Shown here: piece after piece, positions 13,001-25,933 of the stretch
How positions within the stretch are numbered: the stretch's first letter is position 1
How the letters are laid out: every line of letters starts with the position of its first letter
Assembly: GCF_001039355.2 (NCBI RefSeq)
Contig: NW_019775666.1
Span: 36,527-98,526 of the forward strand
Length of the DNA: 62,000 nucleotides
Source of the DNA: Lingula anatina
Lineage: Eukaryota > Brachiopoda > Lingulata > Lingulida > Lingulidae
Direction: 5' to 3'
Translations under genes and position numbers: made by a program
The notes under the pieces: model-generated
The model's input: only the letters and a program-made list of their open reading frames with translations
Database searches by the model: none
What the model was told of the DNA's origin: nothing

Positions 13001-16000
13001 ATTGGCATTTCAACTATTCTGGGCTCTCCTAAAAGGCAGAGTTTGATCCAACAAGTGGGATGACATCGAAACCCCAAGCTAACCATCTAAAATAAACTCG
13101 TGAAAATTAAGAAAAAACCGAGCAACAGGGAGGGGTGGAGACTTAAACACACACATCAGTGAACATCAGTTGAAGTAGTTTTTTCAGTCAACCACATTTC
13201 AGTTGATTCTAATTAGCATTTAGCATGTGGTTTTAACAGTTTGCAGAGTGGGCTCTTACCAATGCCTAGTAGTGGCCTGTTGGTTCTTACATACCCTTCT
13301 TTTCATGTGGCATGTGTTATTCCAATCTTTGGAACTGTCCACCAGAACCATCTTGGGCAAATCAGTGCCAGCAAGATCAAAGCTTTTTTTTCTTGTTGGA
13401 GATTTAGGCTACTGGGTGGACCCATATATTAGCTGGCTCTTTATATTTCAAGGCTATATAATTTCATTAGAATTTCTTAAAAAGGAATATTTCTCATGTG
13501 AACAAAAAGTTAGTCACTAGCCGGTTGCATACTGAGCCCATCTTATCATAAATAACATTGCAAAATGGTTTTGGTAGAAGTTTTAGGATGTGACTGTATA
13601 TCCTTAGCACAATATCAGGCCTGCTGTAAATTTGCAGCAAATTTGCAATAAATTTGCTGCAATATTGCAGCAAACTAAATTTTTACTTGCAAATTTGTAG
13701 CAAATTTTGCTGCAATATGGCTGCAAATTAGCAGCAAGGAAATTTTTCTTGCAAACTCCTGCAAACATGTTGCTGCAAACTTTTCATTTTGCTACATCCA
13801 TTAAAGAGAGTGTGTAGAAAAGTACTTTGGTTTTCATTTTTGTAGTTTCTAAATCAGAAATTGGTTTGAATATTCACTACCCAGTAAATGTAATAACCAG
13901 AGGAATTAATTAACAAAGAAATCTTCTGTATTTTCCATCCTGCATCAGATTCTGACAAAACCCATGCTTCTTTGAATCCTTTAAATGGAGCCCATAGTGC
14001 TTGGTTAAGAACCAGTACAAATAGTTGTTGACATAAATGCACCCCCTTTTCCATCACCCTTGAAATTACCTTGGTAATTTCAAGTGTTCATTTCTTGGAA
14101 ATGTACATGTGAAAATTACCTGTTGGTTTAAAGGTACACAGGTGGAGTTACTTACCCATAAGGTCACCTACATAGACCTGTATGTTTTTTCCTGAGGATA
14201 CTACATGTACTAGTATTTTAATAGCAAGGGATGGTGGACATTTCCTAAATCTCTTTATATTTATAGATTAATAAGTGAAATGAGAGACCCGAAGTTACCT
14301 TTTCATGGACTTTATGGGGTTACTAAATATGAGATGGTTCTCCTGGGTTTGTACACCAGATAAGAGGTTGATTAAGGTTTCTAAGGTCGCCAATAAATTC
14401 TGTGGCTCTGCTTGAGGTTTGTTCTTTAGGGTCAGGTAGAAAGAATTCTTATTCCCCAATGAGTAAACAAATACTTTTGACAAAATTTATTTTCTTTTAT
14501 TTATAAATGCAAAAGTGTACCATAAACAAGAAAGATTATTTCATTGATGGTTACAAAAATGTGATGGTATTTCATGAAACAGCGTTACATTGGCTTTTCA
14601 ATACACAGATTTAATTTAAATAGTCAGCTGTAGGTTATGGCCCAGTAATTAATTATGGGTAAAATATCAACATACATGTATACCTATGGAAGCTAGGGTA
14701 CATCTTTCTTTGTTTATAAGTGTTGATTATTTTGATAACATTTTACCAATTCTGCAGTGTGAAGTGAGGGCATAGATAGCTAAACAGAGTATTGTCTTTC
14801 ACTTACAAATGGTTGCGCTTTTGTATATAGCTCTTCATACAAATTGAGCATGTTTTTTCTGTCATGTTTGTCAATTCACCCCTCCCCCTCCTAAATAAAA
14901 AAGGAATAGTTCAGTTTTGGCTATAGGTTCCTACAGTCTGTTCTTTTGAGAGCAGAATTGTAGTTATTAATAATAGTAATTAAAAATATTACTATTATAG
15001 TAACTTTAATTATAGAGTCATGACTCAAGTAACTGACAATTAAGGCTCCTGTTATTCTTAAGTACTTGTACCAGTCACCCTAAACAACAGTAATTTTACA
15101 ACCAGAAAGAATGTTGTGAAATTGATACTTTCTGAACCTCTCCCAATAGGTGCCTAGTTTCACCTCAGAGAGCAATTAAGAGCATTGACCTCTGTGTCTT
15201 TTTCTTCAACAACAACAAGGGTACAATACATGTTTTTGGCAATAATGTTTCATGGATTGTTGTCCTGAAGTACAAGCCGTTCATACAAGTAAAATTGAGA
15301 CCAATTCCGAAGATCTCTGAATTCTTTGAAACTTCAAGGATATCAGTCTACTGTCCCACTGTTCCTGTATTTTCCCTTGGCCTGGTCATATGTTCCCCAC
15401 CCCCTCCCTTTATTCTCATCATAGACAATTTGATATATGAGAAAAAAGAAAAAGTCAACAATTTTTTATTACAACCTTGAACTGAATTGAACTGAATGGA
15501 TTGAAAAAAAGTGGCAAACAAACAGTCTGATACTCTGTCACTTGTCCTTAAAAAGTTTCAGTTAAAACAATCCTAGATGAGATCTTAAACAAAATCAAGG
15601 CTTTTCAATGTTTGCAATGGTTCCAGTGTGTGTGCGTCTTTGGGTTACCTGAATTAAGGTGAAGTTTCAGGTTATAGCTTCCTTGATATATATCAACTCA
15701 CAGAGAAGGGAAATAAACACTCGGCTGAGATCTGTTTTATCTTGTGTTTCAGATTTTATGGCTTAACAAGCTCAAATCCCCTAGGGTGCATTGAGCCTTT
15801 AAGTGAGTTGAAGAGCTTCTTGCACAGATGCAGTATTACTTTGTTCCTAACTCTAGTAGGACTAGGGCTTTTTTTACCATTTCTAAAAAAAGTATTTTGG
15901 TTTTTTTGTAAATGATTTGATATTTAACAAGTGTAAGATAAGATAAGATAAGAGTTTATTTAGCCAATTATAAAAATCGGAAATCATTTTCCATTGGAGC

Positions 16001-19000
16001 AATATACAGAGTAAAATAATAAAATAATAAATAAATAAATAAATTAAGAATTTAGCTTTGAGATCAAATTAAAATGCGTCACTGCACTTGGATAAAAGCT
16101 GTTTAAAAAGCGTTTACTGCCTTTAAAAGTTAAAAGTCTACTGTTGCTTGGTAAAAAAGTAAAAAGAGAGGATGCAGGATGGAAAGCGTCTTTCATGGTG
16201 TTGACAATTCTTTTCTCCATCCTGTCCTTAAAAATATCATCCAGCTTGGGGAGATCTTGCCCGATAATCCTGCTTGCAGTTTTTACAACGTTTGCTAATT
16301 TCTTCCTTTCCTCCCCAGCTGTTCCGCTATACCATATTATAATTCCGTACGCTAGAATGCTTTCAATTACACACCTATAAAAATTGACTAAAATAGGCAC
16401 ACTATCAGTAAAAGTTCTCAATGATCTTAAAAAATACAGTCTTTGCCGTGCCTTCTTTACACTCTTTACGGTGTTATCTTTCCAATTCAATTTACTGTTA
16501 AGGTGTATACCAAGTAGTTTAAATTCCTCTACCCTACTGACTTCAGGTGTGCACTGAAAAATGATGTTTCACATTTTTCATGAAATTTTATGTTTTATTA
16601 TATCAGTGACAATCAACTGGCAATTGGTCCATATATTGGGAGGGGGGAGTGATTTCCAATATGTCAAAAAATGAAAAAAAAGGCTGTTTTTTCCCTTTTA
16701 TTTGAAATGGTCAAAATAAAATGAAAAATCAACCTCAATTCTTGTTAATGTTACCTTTTCCCCATGATCCTTGTGTCAGTTGCCATACTGTATAAAATCT
16801 GAGTGTCGGTAATTGTGACCTGAGAAATATACATATTTTTACCCGAGCACTATGTGTACGACCCAAGGAGAGAGATAATGATTGGTACAGTGCCAGTATA
16901 TGTTTTTAAAGCCTTAATTTTCCTCAGATAAGTTCAACAAGAAGCTATTTATGAACTTATAACTGTGTTCAAAATCCTGGCTTGGATTGCTTTAAGAATA
17001 GATAGATTTGAATAAAATCATAAAATCTTGCCCCAACCAATCATCAAGCTCAATGCTTCTCGGTATCCCTCGATAAAGTGTCATTAGCTTCACTTTTAGG
17101 ACCATGTCAGCATCAATTCTTGCCCAGGTTTAGCTTAAGTTGTGGAAACAATCACTTAACTGTTTCCGACCAATTAAGATAATGGAATTCCCTGCTGCTA
17201 AAGTGCCAGTAACGGCAGAAATGTTGGACATCATCTACGACAACACACCCTTCGTCATGATGGAGACACAGATATCAAACCAAAGGCGAGACATTGAATA
17301 GAGATTGAATTTTTTTAAAGCGAAAGTAAACTGAATAAAATTTTGCTGTGGCTATAGTAGAGATTCATGTGAGACCTCGGCATTGTGAAAAAGTGATTTA
17401 ATATAGGTGGTGCTGGTTTTGATTTTATTGTGATCATTATATGACCTGAAGCAGTTCGTGTAAGGGTTAAAAAGCCTGCGTGGGAGGCTATAAAAGATAT
17501 AGCCACACAAGAATTATACAAGGATTTATTGTTCTGTTTTATGAATTTGATGTTACACATACCAAAGTCAGATCTTATTTATTTATTTATACACATATTT
17601 CTTGCTTTTCATATTTTAGTGTGTTTACTTTGTTTAGTCTATTTTGCCTCTTAAGGTATGAGGTCATCTTTCTCTCATGCCTTCCAATTTACTGGTGTGA
17701 ACTTTCAAACCAGAAGTATGTTGAGAAGGTACCGTTGGTGAGTTTTGAGATTTTGTCTCTATTAGAGAGAATTATGTTCAAAATGTATCGAGTAACTACA
17801 AATCTTGACTTTCTTCCTCTCAAATATGCCTATGAAATATTGCTCAGGTGTTGAACTATTGAATGCCTCAATTTTAGTGTGCATTTAGTGGGTACATTTT
17901 ATACATGTACACTGTAACTGTATTAATGACGTATTTTAATGCATGCACACTAGAATTAAGGCAATAACTCCACACAGTTATCACACACACACACACACAC
18001 ACACTTTGTTACCAACTTTGCCTTGAAATTAAGACAGCTAGTGATGAACGTTCTCTCTTTTCTTGAAACAAATTTTTTATTTCTTGATTCATTGTGTTCC
18101 CTAATAAAGATCAGATGTCATGCAGTATCATATAGTGTTTTGCCAGGTTTCATTCAGCTGGAAGCTTGTTATAAAAACAAAAATAATCTTGTTTTTGTGT
18201 TCAGAATTCTTGAGTCAGCTTGATGAAGTTATGTCTAATACAAAGCAAGGTGCAGCTTTACAAATTCACGTCTCACAAAACAAAAACAATTGATTTAAAA
18301 TTAACCAAACATTTATCAAGAAGTTTCAGCCTTGAGTCATGCTACTTTTATCTTTGTTAGTGTGGTAAGTTCTCAATTATTTTAAGCAAAATATTCCCTA
18401 CAGTGGTCTAAAGTGATATTTAATCAGTAGTTCCTTAAATTTTGACTTTATTTTTTGGAAAAAGGAAACATTTAAATAAGATGGTTAAAGTTTGATTTTT
18501 GTTATTACTTTGTTACTCAGGATAATGAATCATGAGATAATAAAATGCTTGGAAAATGTTTTGTGTAAAATTTATTAAGAATTATCCTAAAAATAATGAT
18601 ATTTATACAAGGTGGGATTTCACACAACATATCCGATTGGGGGGGAGGGGGTTAAGCAGAAATGAAGGTGGAATTAAACTGTAAATCATGATATTAAAAA
18701 AGTACAGTACATGTATTAACAAGCATAGATGGTTGCTAACATTACTTGGAAAAGTAGGGACTGTCTAGATCTGACAATTTTAATATCAGTTGATTTTATG
18801 TTTGTTGAGTTTTTCCATATTTTATCATATGGAAAGGGGGTGGGGAGAATTGCGAACCTAAAAAGTGACTCATCCTGGCATTCACTGAAGTATGATTTAC
18901 AGCTTTTCAGGAATAAAGAAGAAGAGCGGATGTACCATGCCTGCTTCAATAGAGATAAAAGAGAAGATCTATCTTGCTGTACAAATACAGCCAAAAAATA

Positions 19001-22000
19001 AAGATTACGTTGGGGTTTGTTCGGGGGGGGGTAGGGGGGGGGGGGCAGTGAAACATCTGATTCCAAAACATCTGTTTATACAAACCTGAAAATATAAATG
19101 ATCTCTTGATGCAGGAAAATGGTGATAATAAAATCAAGTGTTTTTTCAAAATGGCAATGTCAAAAAACTATGAATAAAGGAAAAGAAAGATGTAGATGAC
19201 TCAGAAGAGAAAACAAAAGAGTACACTATATGTTTAGCAAATGGTCATTTTTTATTTTCATGAATAATACATGTTGTTAGTTATTGTTAGAATTTGAATT
19301 TAAATATTTTTGTCAACAAAACACTGATTTTACTTAAGAACTAATTTTCTGAAACAAACAGTGATCTAGAAAGAGCCCAAGACATCAAAAAGTTTTTAAG
19401 ATATACAGATACATGTTGTGAAGTAAACTGTGCCCCATGAGGTCTGATTGAGGTGGTGTGGTTTTCTCAGCTTTTCACAGTCTTCACATATATCAGAAAT
19501 GATAGCGTACAGAGTCAGCTCAGGAACAAAGAGGCTCCATTGCTGAAAATGTCAGGTCAGAGAAGACACGTTCGAGTTTACTTTCTGCACCCCCTCATTT
19601 TAGCACAAGTTTCATTTTCCAAGCATTTTGTCACAATGAAAAAAAAAAGGGAAGAGCTAAAGACAGGGTGTCGCACTTGTTTTTCTATGAAATTCATGTG
19701 CGCAGACTGATGACAAATGGTATTCTTTCATTCTGACAAACAAAAGTAAATCATATATAATTGCCTCAAACAATTTGATATGACACAGACTTGCAGGAGA
19801 TACTGTTTTTTTTTTGTTTTTTTTTTTGAAGAAAAAAGAAGGACGTTGAGTCTCTATGGTGCATGAATGGCAATTAGCAAAAGTAAGTTTTTATGCAAAA
19901 TGCACCTGTGTTGAATTAATCAGTCAATCAATCATCACTTAAAATGAAGATAAAAAATGTTGATAGCTAGCAAACCAAAAAGTTGACTTGAGATTAGAAG
20001 GATGGGGGGAGGGAGGGGGGGGTTCTGTATGAATCTTATTTTCTTACAATGGTTTAGTTCCCTGACTTAGTTGACTAAGTTGACTAAGATCTCCATGTGA
20101 ATGCTGTTACACTGCTCCTGATAGGGTAAGATGTACCCATGTGACCATGTAACCGTGGTAATTAAGTTCTTAGCCAGGGAACCTGACTTAAGTTTTTTGT
20201 GAAACTGGGACCAGGACCCAAGTCCCAGTCCCACTTTGGAATGCACCAGGTCAGGACGAACATGAACTGTCAGTATTTGTTTTAACATCTGAAGCCATGC
20301 ACATCTTATTTAAGGAAACGACTTCAAGTAGCTATTTCCTCATTCATTTCATACGGTGTGAAGATACATTTTTCACCTCAAGTACAGTCATTTTTCAACT
20401 CGTTTATTCAATTAGTACCAATTACCAATTTAAGTTTCACCAGGGATGCATTTATCATTATCCTGAGTAACCTTCCCAGTCAGATTCTACATATTTCCTT
20501 TTATGACATTACTTGGAAATTAGGTTAACAGTACAAAACTGCAACTTATTCCAGAGGAAATCGCCAGCAACTGGCCAAATACAAGTGGGCAATTCTATGA
20601 TCTTGTAAACTGAGCAACAGTCAAGTGTATTTTGATCTTTTATAACTATTAGAATGTATTCTCTTAGATCATCACACATTGTACATAATCTCATTAACTT
20701 TTGAGACATTGGAACATTGTGGTTATTTGACTCATTTGTTTTTTTGGTATGAGTTGCCACACACTGACATACATGTATTTTCTCCTCAAGAAGATTTATG
20801 CTATTTGGTGTGAAAAGCTTACAGATCTACAGCAAGCCTAAACCCCTTACTTTTGATATGGAAATTAAAGAATACTTTGTTTTGTGTAAATATACCAAAT
20901 TACTTGAGTATACACAAAGGTGGAAGAAGGGGAGAACCTAGGGCAGATTAAAGTGTTATCTTGGTCTTATTACATGTAATAGTCTGCATTTTTTCCAGGA
21001 ATTAAGGGGAAGTTCAAAGGAATTATAAATATGGCTGTCGTGATCCTTGCAACATGCCTGAAAGATGATGAATTTCCCAACATGTGTGGCAAGATAAAGA
21101 TTGTGTAATAATCACCATGCTCATGGAGTGTATTTCATATTGTTATGACAGTGTGTCTAGAGATATCACTCACAGCCAGTGCCCTTTCACTTGTTTATGC
21201 CTTTGGAAAGACTCAAGGCCAAATTTTTTTATCTGGAATATTAATGCTATATCATTGTTATCTGAGCGTGATTATAAATTTGTGAATTTGGTGGTGATGA
21301 TGCACACACACACACATTGCATGCGCACGCATGCATACACACACACACACACACACACATACTGAGTTATAGATTAAGTGAATTACTTGAATATGTCATA
21401 TGGCTGGTCATTCCATTATTTTACTTTTTCTGATGTAAAACCAACCGTTTGCAATGTTAGAATCATCATTTCTATGAATTCTTAACAAAACATTGTTTTG
21501 AAGAATATTATTTATTCAGTCTCTTTGTTTAAATTTATTAAGTGCGATTACAGTATGAAGAGATTGGTATGGATATGTATTAAATTTTAAACATTATTAA
21601 TCTTTTATAATTTTATTTAAATTTTTTGTTTCAGTATTTGCCACAGTTCCTGCTTATGGTGGTGATATCACTGATGTGCCAGGTAAGAGTTGACCTTGAA
21701 ACGCTTGTGACAACCGTAAATGCTGATCACAAAGAATGTAGACTTATTTATTTTCATAATGAACATATGATTAACAAATTTTTTAAAAATGTAGAAATTA
21801 TAACTAATATGATTAATGGAGTGTTTGTGTCTGTTCTTTTAACCTTATCTTGAATTAAGTCTAAAATTAACTGATATAAATAATTCACTACCACTTTTCT
21901 TCCTTAGTTTGTATCACATTTGCCCTATAAACCCAATGTTTGTTTTGGTATATCAGCATTTGTTTAATGCTTTGTGTTACTGCATTCATCAGCAGTCAAA

Positions 22001-25000
22001 GATATGTTACATTTTGTTTCTTATATTATGTGTGTACATGAAGTGAAATCCCAATTCAGTGCCATTGTGTTTGAGGGTGACATCATACAACTACAGCAAT
22101 ATGTATATTGTGTATTGAATTAGCTCAGCTGAAGCAATTTATGTCATTTGACATTGTGGAATGTTTATTTTGCCTGAATAGTTGAGTTTATGATGAATGT
22201 GTAGCATGTATTTTAGCATCATATGCATTTTTTTGATAATTGTGTACCAAGTCTCTTGACTACATTCATTTATTGTTTTTCAGTTTGTAGGCATGTAGAA
22301 TATCTATATTGCAAAAAATATGCATTATAATTGTACATGCTTGCAAATACTTTGCTCACACTTACTTGTATATTTTCATATAAAGACTATATACTTTGTC
22401 CAAGAAAATGGACTAAAAAAAAAACTTTGTCGATTATTAGTCCCTGGTTTGGCTTTAACAATTGGCATTGACTAAAACTATTTTAAACATTTGAATAGGC
22501 TAAAACATTTTACCTATTCAGATGAAGAAAAATCTCTCTGGGTTGAGCCAGAGGTAGCAACCGATTATGCCACTGATGCATTTTCTTCTGTGTTTGCTTT
22601 AAAGTGTGCACACCATATAACCCTGCCCGTCATGTGGTTTGTGACGTAGGCACCCTGCGTATCAGCTGTGCCCTGGCTGGCTGTTGTTGGCAACAGTGTA
22701 CAGGGAATTGTGAGATCTCCCAGGGTGCTCCAGTGTGCTACAGAGACAATTCTGGTATCCACAGCTTTTCTTACGATTTGAGTTTGTTGTCTCTTTTACT
22801 TTGGTCACTTGATGTTTTACTTGCTGTTCTGAGCACTTCCATTTTTTTGTACAGACACAGATGTGTCTGTACATATTGCCATCATCTGCGTCTGTCGTCG
22901 CCGTCGTCGCCGTCGTCGCCGTGCACTTTTACCGATAACACGATAAGTGGAAAACCATTTTACCTTTTGACTTGAAACTTGCAGAACTGATGAATATTCA
23001 TAATACGCAGGTCAAGTTCGAAAATCAGCATGATNCCTATTCAGATGAAGAAAAATCTCTCTGGGTTGAGCCAGAGGTAGCAACCGATTATGCCACTGAT
23101 GCATTTTCTTCTGTGTTTGCTTTAAAGTGTGCACACCATATAACCCTGCCCGTCATGTGGTTTGTGACGTAGGCACCCTGCGTATCAGCTGTGCCCTGGC
23201 TGGCTGTTGTTGGCAACAGTGTACAGGGAATTGTGAGATCTCCCAGGGTGCTCCAGTGTGCTACAGAGACAATTCTGGTATCCACAGCTTTTCTTACGAT
23301 TTGAGTTTGTTGTCTCTTTTACTTTGGTCACTTGATGTTTTACTTGCTGTTCTGAGCACTTCCATTTTTTCCACTTTCAGTTTCATTTTCTGCTTAAATC
23401 ACAATATATCAAATTTCAATTTGTTTTCACTTTCACTTGAGTCACAACTTTTCCCTTTACACTGATTTCTGATAGTCACAGTTTGTATGCCAATTTCATA
23501 TGGTTCACTTACAATTTCATTGTTTAAAAATGTGTGTAAAATATGCACTTTTCAAGTGTCTGACTAGTAAACCAATTACTTCATTTTTCTCTCAACCTCT
23601 TCATCAAGTGCTTTTTGTTGCAATTTCTGGTTTGTACAGGTGTACTTTCATTTCCATTTCCCTCTCTGTGCATGTAAAGGTACAACAAGTTAGATCCATT
23701 ATTTAGTCTCATTGTTATCACAATCAGTGGCACTTAAATCTTTATCAGCAGCAATTTTTCCTCGGTCACTTTCCTATTGGTATGTTGCACTTCACCAATA
23801 TCCATGCACTTGCATCGTAATTCCTAAAACCACCTTCTTCACTTTAGTTTCACTCATTTCAGCTTGTCACTTTTATCACATTTGGGTCACCTGCAACTTC
23901 ACATTCTGTTGAAATTCTGCACTTAATATGTGTTTCTCTTCCCAGTTTTGTTCACACTTAGTATTAATTGACTCAGTTATTATAGAAAATATGCTATTGT
24001 GATTAGTTCAGATAATATCTATTGAAAACATTATCTATAAGTGAGATGTTTAATTAAGTTAGCTAGCAATTACATGTACCATAAAATTTTTGCTTCGCTT
24101 TATGGTTGATGTAAGGCATTGGACTGAATTGTTGGTTTAGGTTGTATTTTGATAATTAGTTCAGTTAGTCATACCACATTATTAATGATTTTGCACACCA
24201 TCCTGTAGATTAAAAAATGTCTACACTATAAGAAGAGGTAGCAGTGTTTTTTAAATCTAGCAGTGTTGTACTTTCTAGTCTTATTAAAAATACCACAAGT
24301 TTCACTAGCATCTAGAATGTGAATTGAGCATATTTCATTTTGCTAGTTTTGAGCTGTGCTGTGCCATGGAACTATGTTTTGGTAGACATGTTTGGTATTT
24401 TATATTATACCGAAATTGCTTCTTCTGCATCATATCATGTAGTGAATCTTTGGAGAATTTAACTGCATATTCAAAATGAAAACTAGAGCAAGAAAGATGC
24501 AGAATTGTCATTCTTTAACACAAAAAATTGACCCCATTTTCCATAGCGTGCGGTGCTTATGACCCAGTGATACATCGAGATTGTGGAAGGATTGGAACTA
24601 CACAGGATGAATGTGAACACATGGGGTGCTGTTGGGTACCATGTCGTGATTGTGACGGTACCGTGCCATGGTGTTATGGTTTAAAACCTGGAGCAGGTAT
24701 AGAATCAAGAACTGATCCCCATCTCATTAATGGCTCGCTAATACTTAGTATAACATTTAGTTTAATAATGAATAACTAATACGTAGTTAGGTAATGACAG
24801 TTAACCAACTGATAGGTTTGCTCTGTTGTTAGAACTAACGCCTTCCAAATTTATGATTGGCTTGTCATGTTAGAGCTAGAGCCCTCTGTTTTTGTGTCAG
24901 AATTAACCACACAAGTGTAGCACAACCTTAGGCCCCATTCAGAATTGGGGACTAACTAGTCCAAAGATCAATATGGCAGACCCACTTGAATACCTCCCCA

Positions 25001-25902
25001 CAGGATATCCATTCAGTGTCTATTAGTGGATTAGATGGCAAGCTTTGCCAAATTTCACCCCCGGACTAGTTAGTCCCCTATTCTGAATAGGGGCTTAGTC
25101 TCTAAAGGACTACTGAATTATTCTTTTTTTCAATGAAAGCATTCAATACCTGTTTTGCACCCAGGGTCTTATATACATTAGGTTTGAAATTGCAAGATGT
25201 TTCCTTGATAAAATTAAAGGATAACAACTGTTCATTTTGGGGTAAACAAAGATTTTCCCATACTTATCAATGGATCCATTCTGATATTCAATGTTAGTCC
25301 ATGTTTTTTTTTCTGAAGCATTTTTTTGTTATTACCTTTGAAGAGATTATTATGGAAGTATAAGCCATCTGTGAAGGTCCATATGGTCTGATGGCAAGCA
25401 CAGATTGCAAAAAATAATTGCATGCAATAACCGCTTTTTGGTGGTAATATGGAATTTTTTTTGGTAATATGGAATTTATAATATTTCTGTGAGTTGTTTA
25501 AAATGGATTTATTGTGAAATATGAATCTCTTATAAACAGTTGTTATCCCTGTAATAGTTATTGGTCCTTAGATCAGTGGTTACTCTATTTTGACTAGACT
25601 GCTACAGATATTTTTCTGAATGAAAGAATATTAACTTTCCATCTCGAGTTCTTTTGTGAAATTAGACCTTGCTCCTAATTTCCAAGTTCTTTCCTATGCA
25701 GTATATTCCACATTGCACTCCACCTTTCAGCATTTCAGCTAATCTCAATAGTTGTTTAAGTGCTTATTCCCATTGAAACTATCGGTCTATGTAAATCAGC
25801 CCAACTCTGCAGGGACTTTTGCTGAAAGCAATCATTTCACAGATTAACATGCTTCCTCTTGTTTTCAATGAACTCAGTTAATCACCAGCTTTTCTGTATT
25901 TT

Positions 25903-25933
<31 letters not shown>

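Larger units (their letters stand above)
4061..21634 (+). other. intron 1 of the mucin gene (about 17.5 kb)
   Basis: Bounded by GTAAGT at 4061 and TTTGTTTCAG ending at 21634. It contains microsatellites ((TAA/TGA)n near 4858-4900, (ATA)n near 9340, CA runs near 17985 and 21300-21360), a 45-bp direct repeat (11012-11101), a TTTGCAGCAAA-like degenerate repeat (13621-13780), a CR1/Rex1-like LINE fragment (15934-16552), a small codon-like frame (17134-17301) and a G-rich stretch near 19024. No host-gene exon other than the flanking ones is recognised. Confidence 0.7.

Noticed and set aside
16144-16380. Plus-strand open frame over the LINE fragment
   Set aside because: It is the antisense shadow of the reverse-transcriptase frame on the minus strand.
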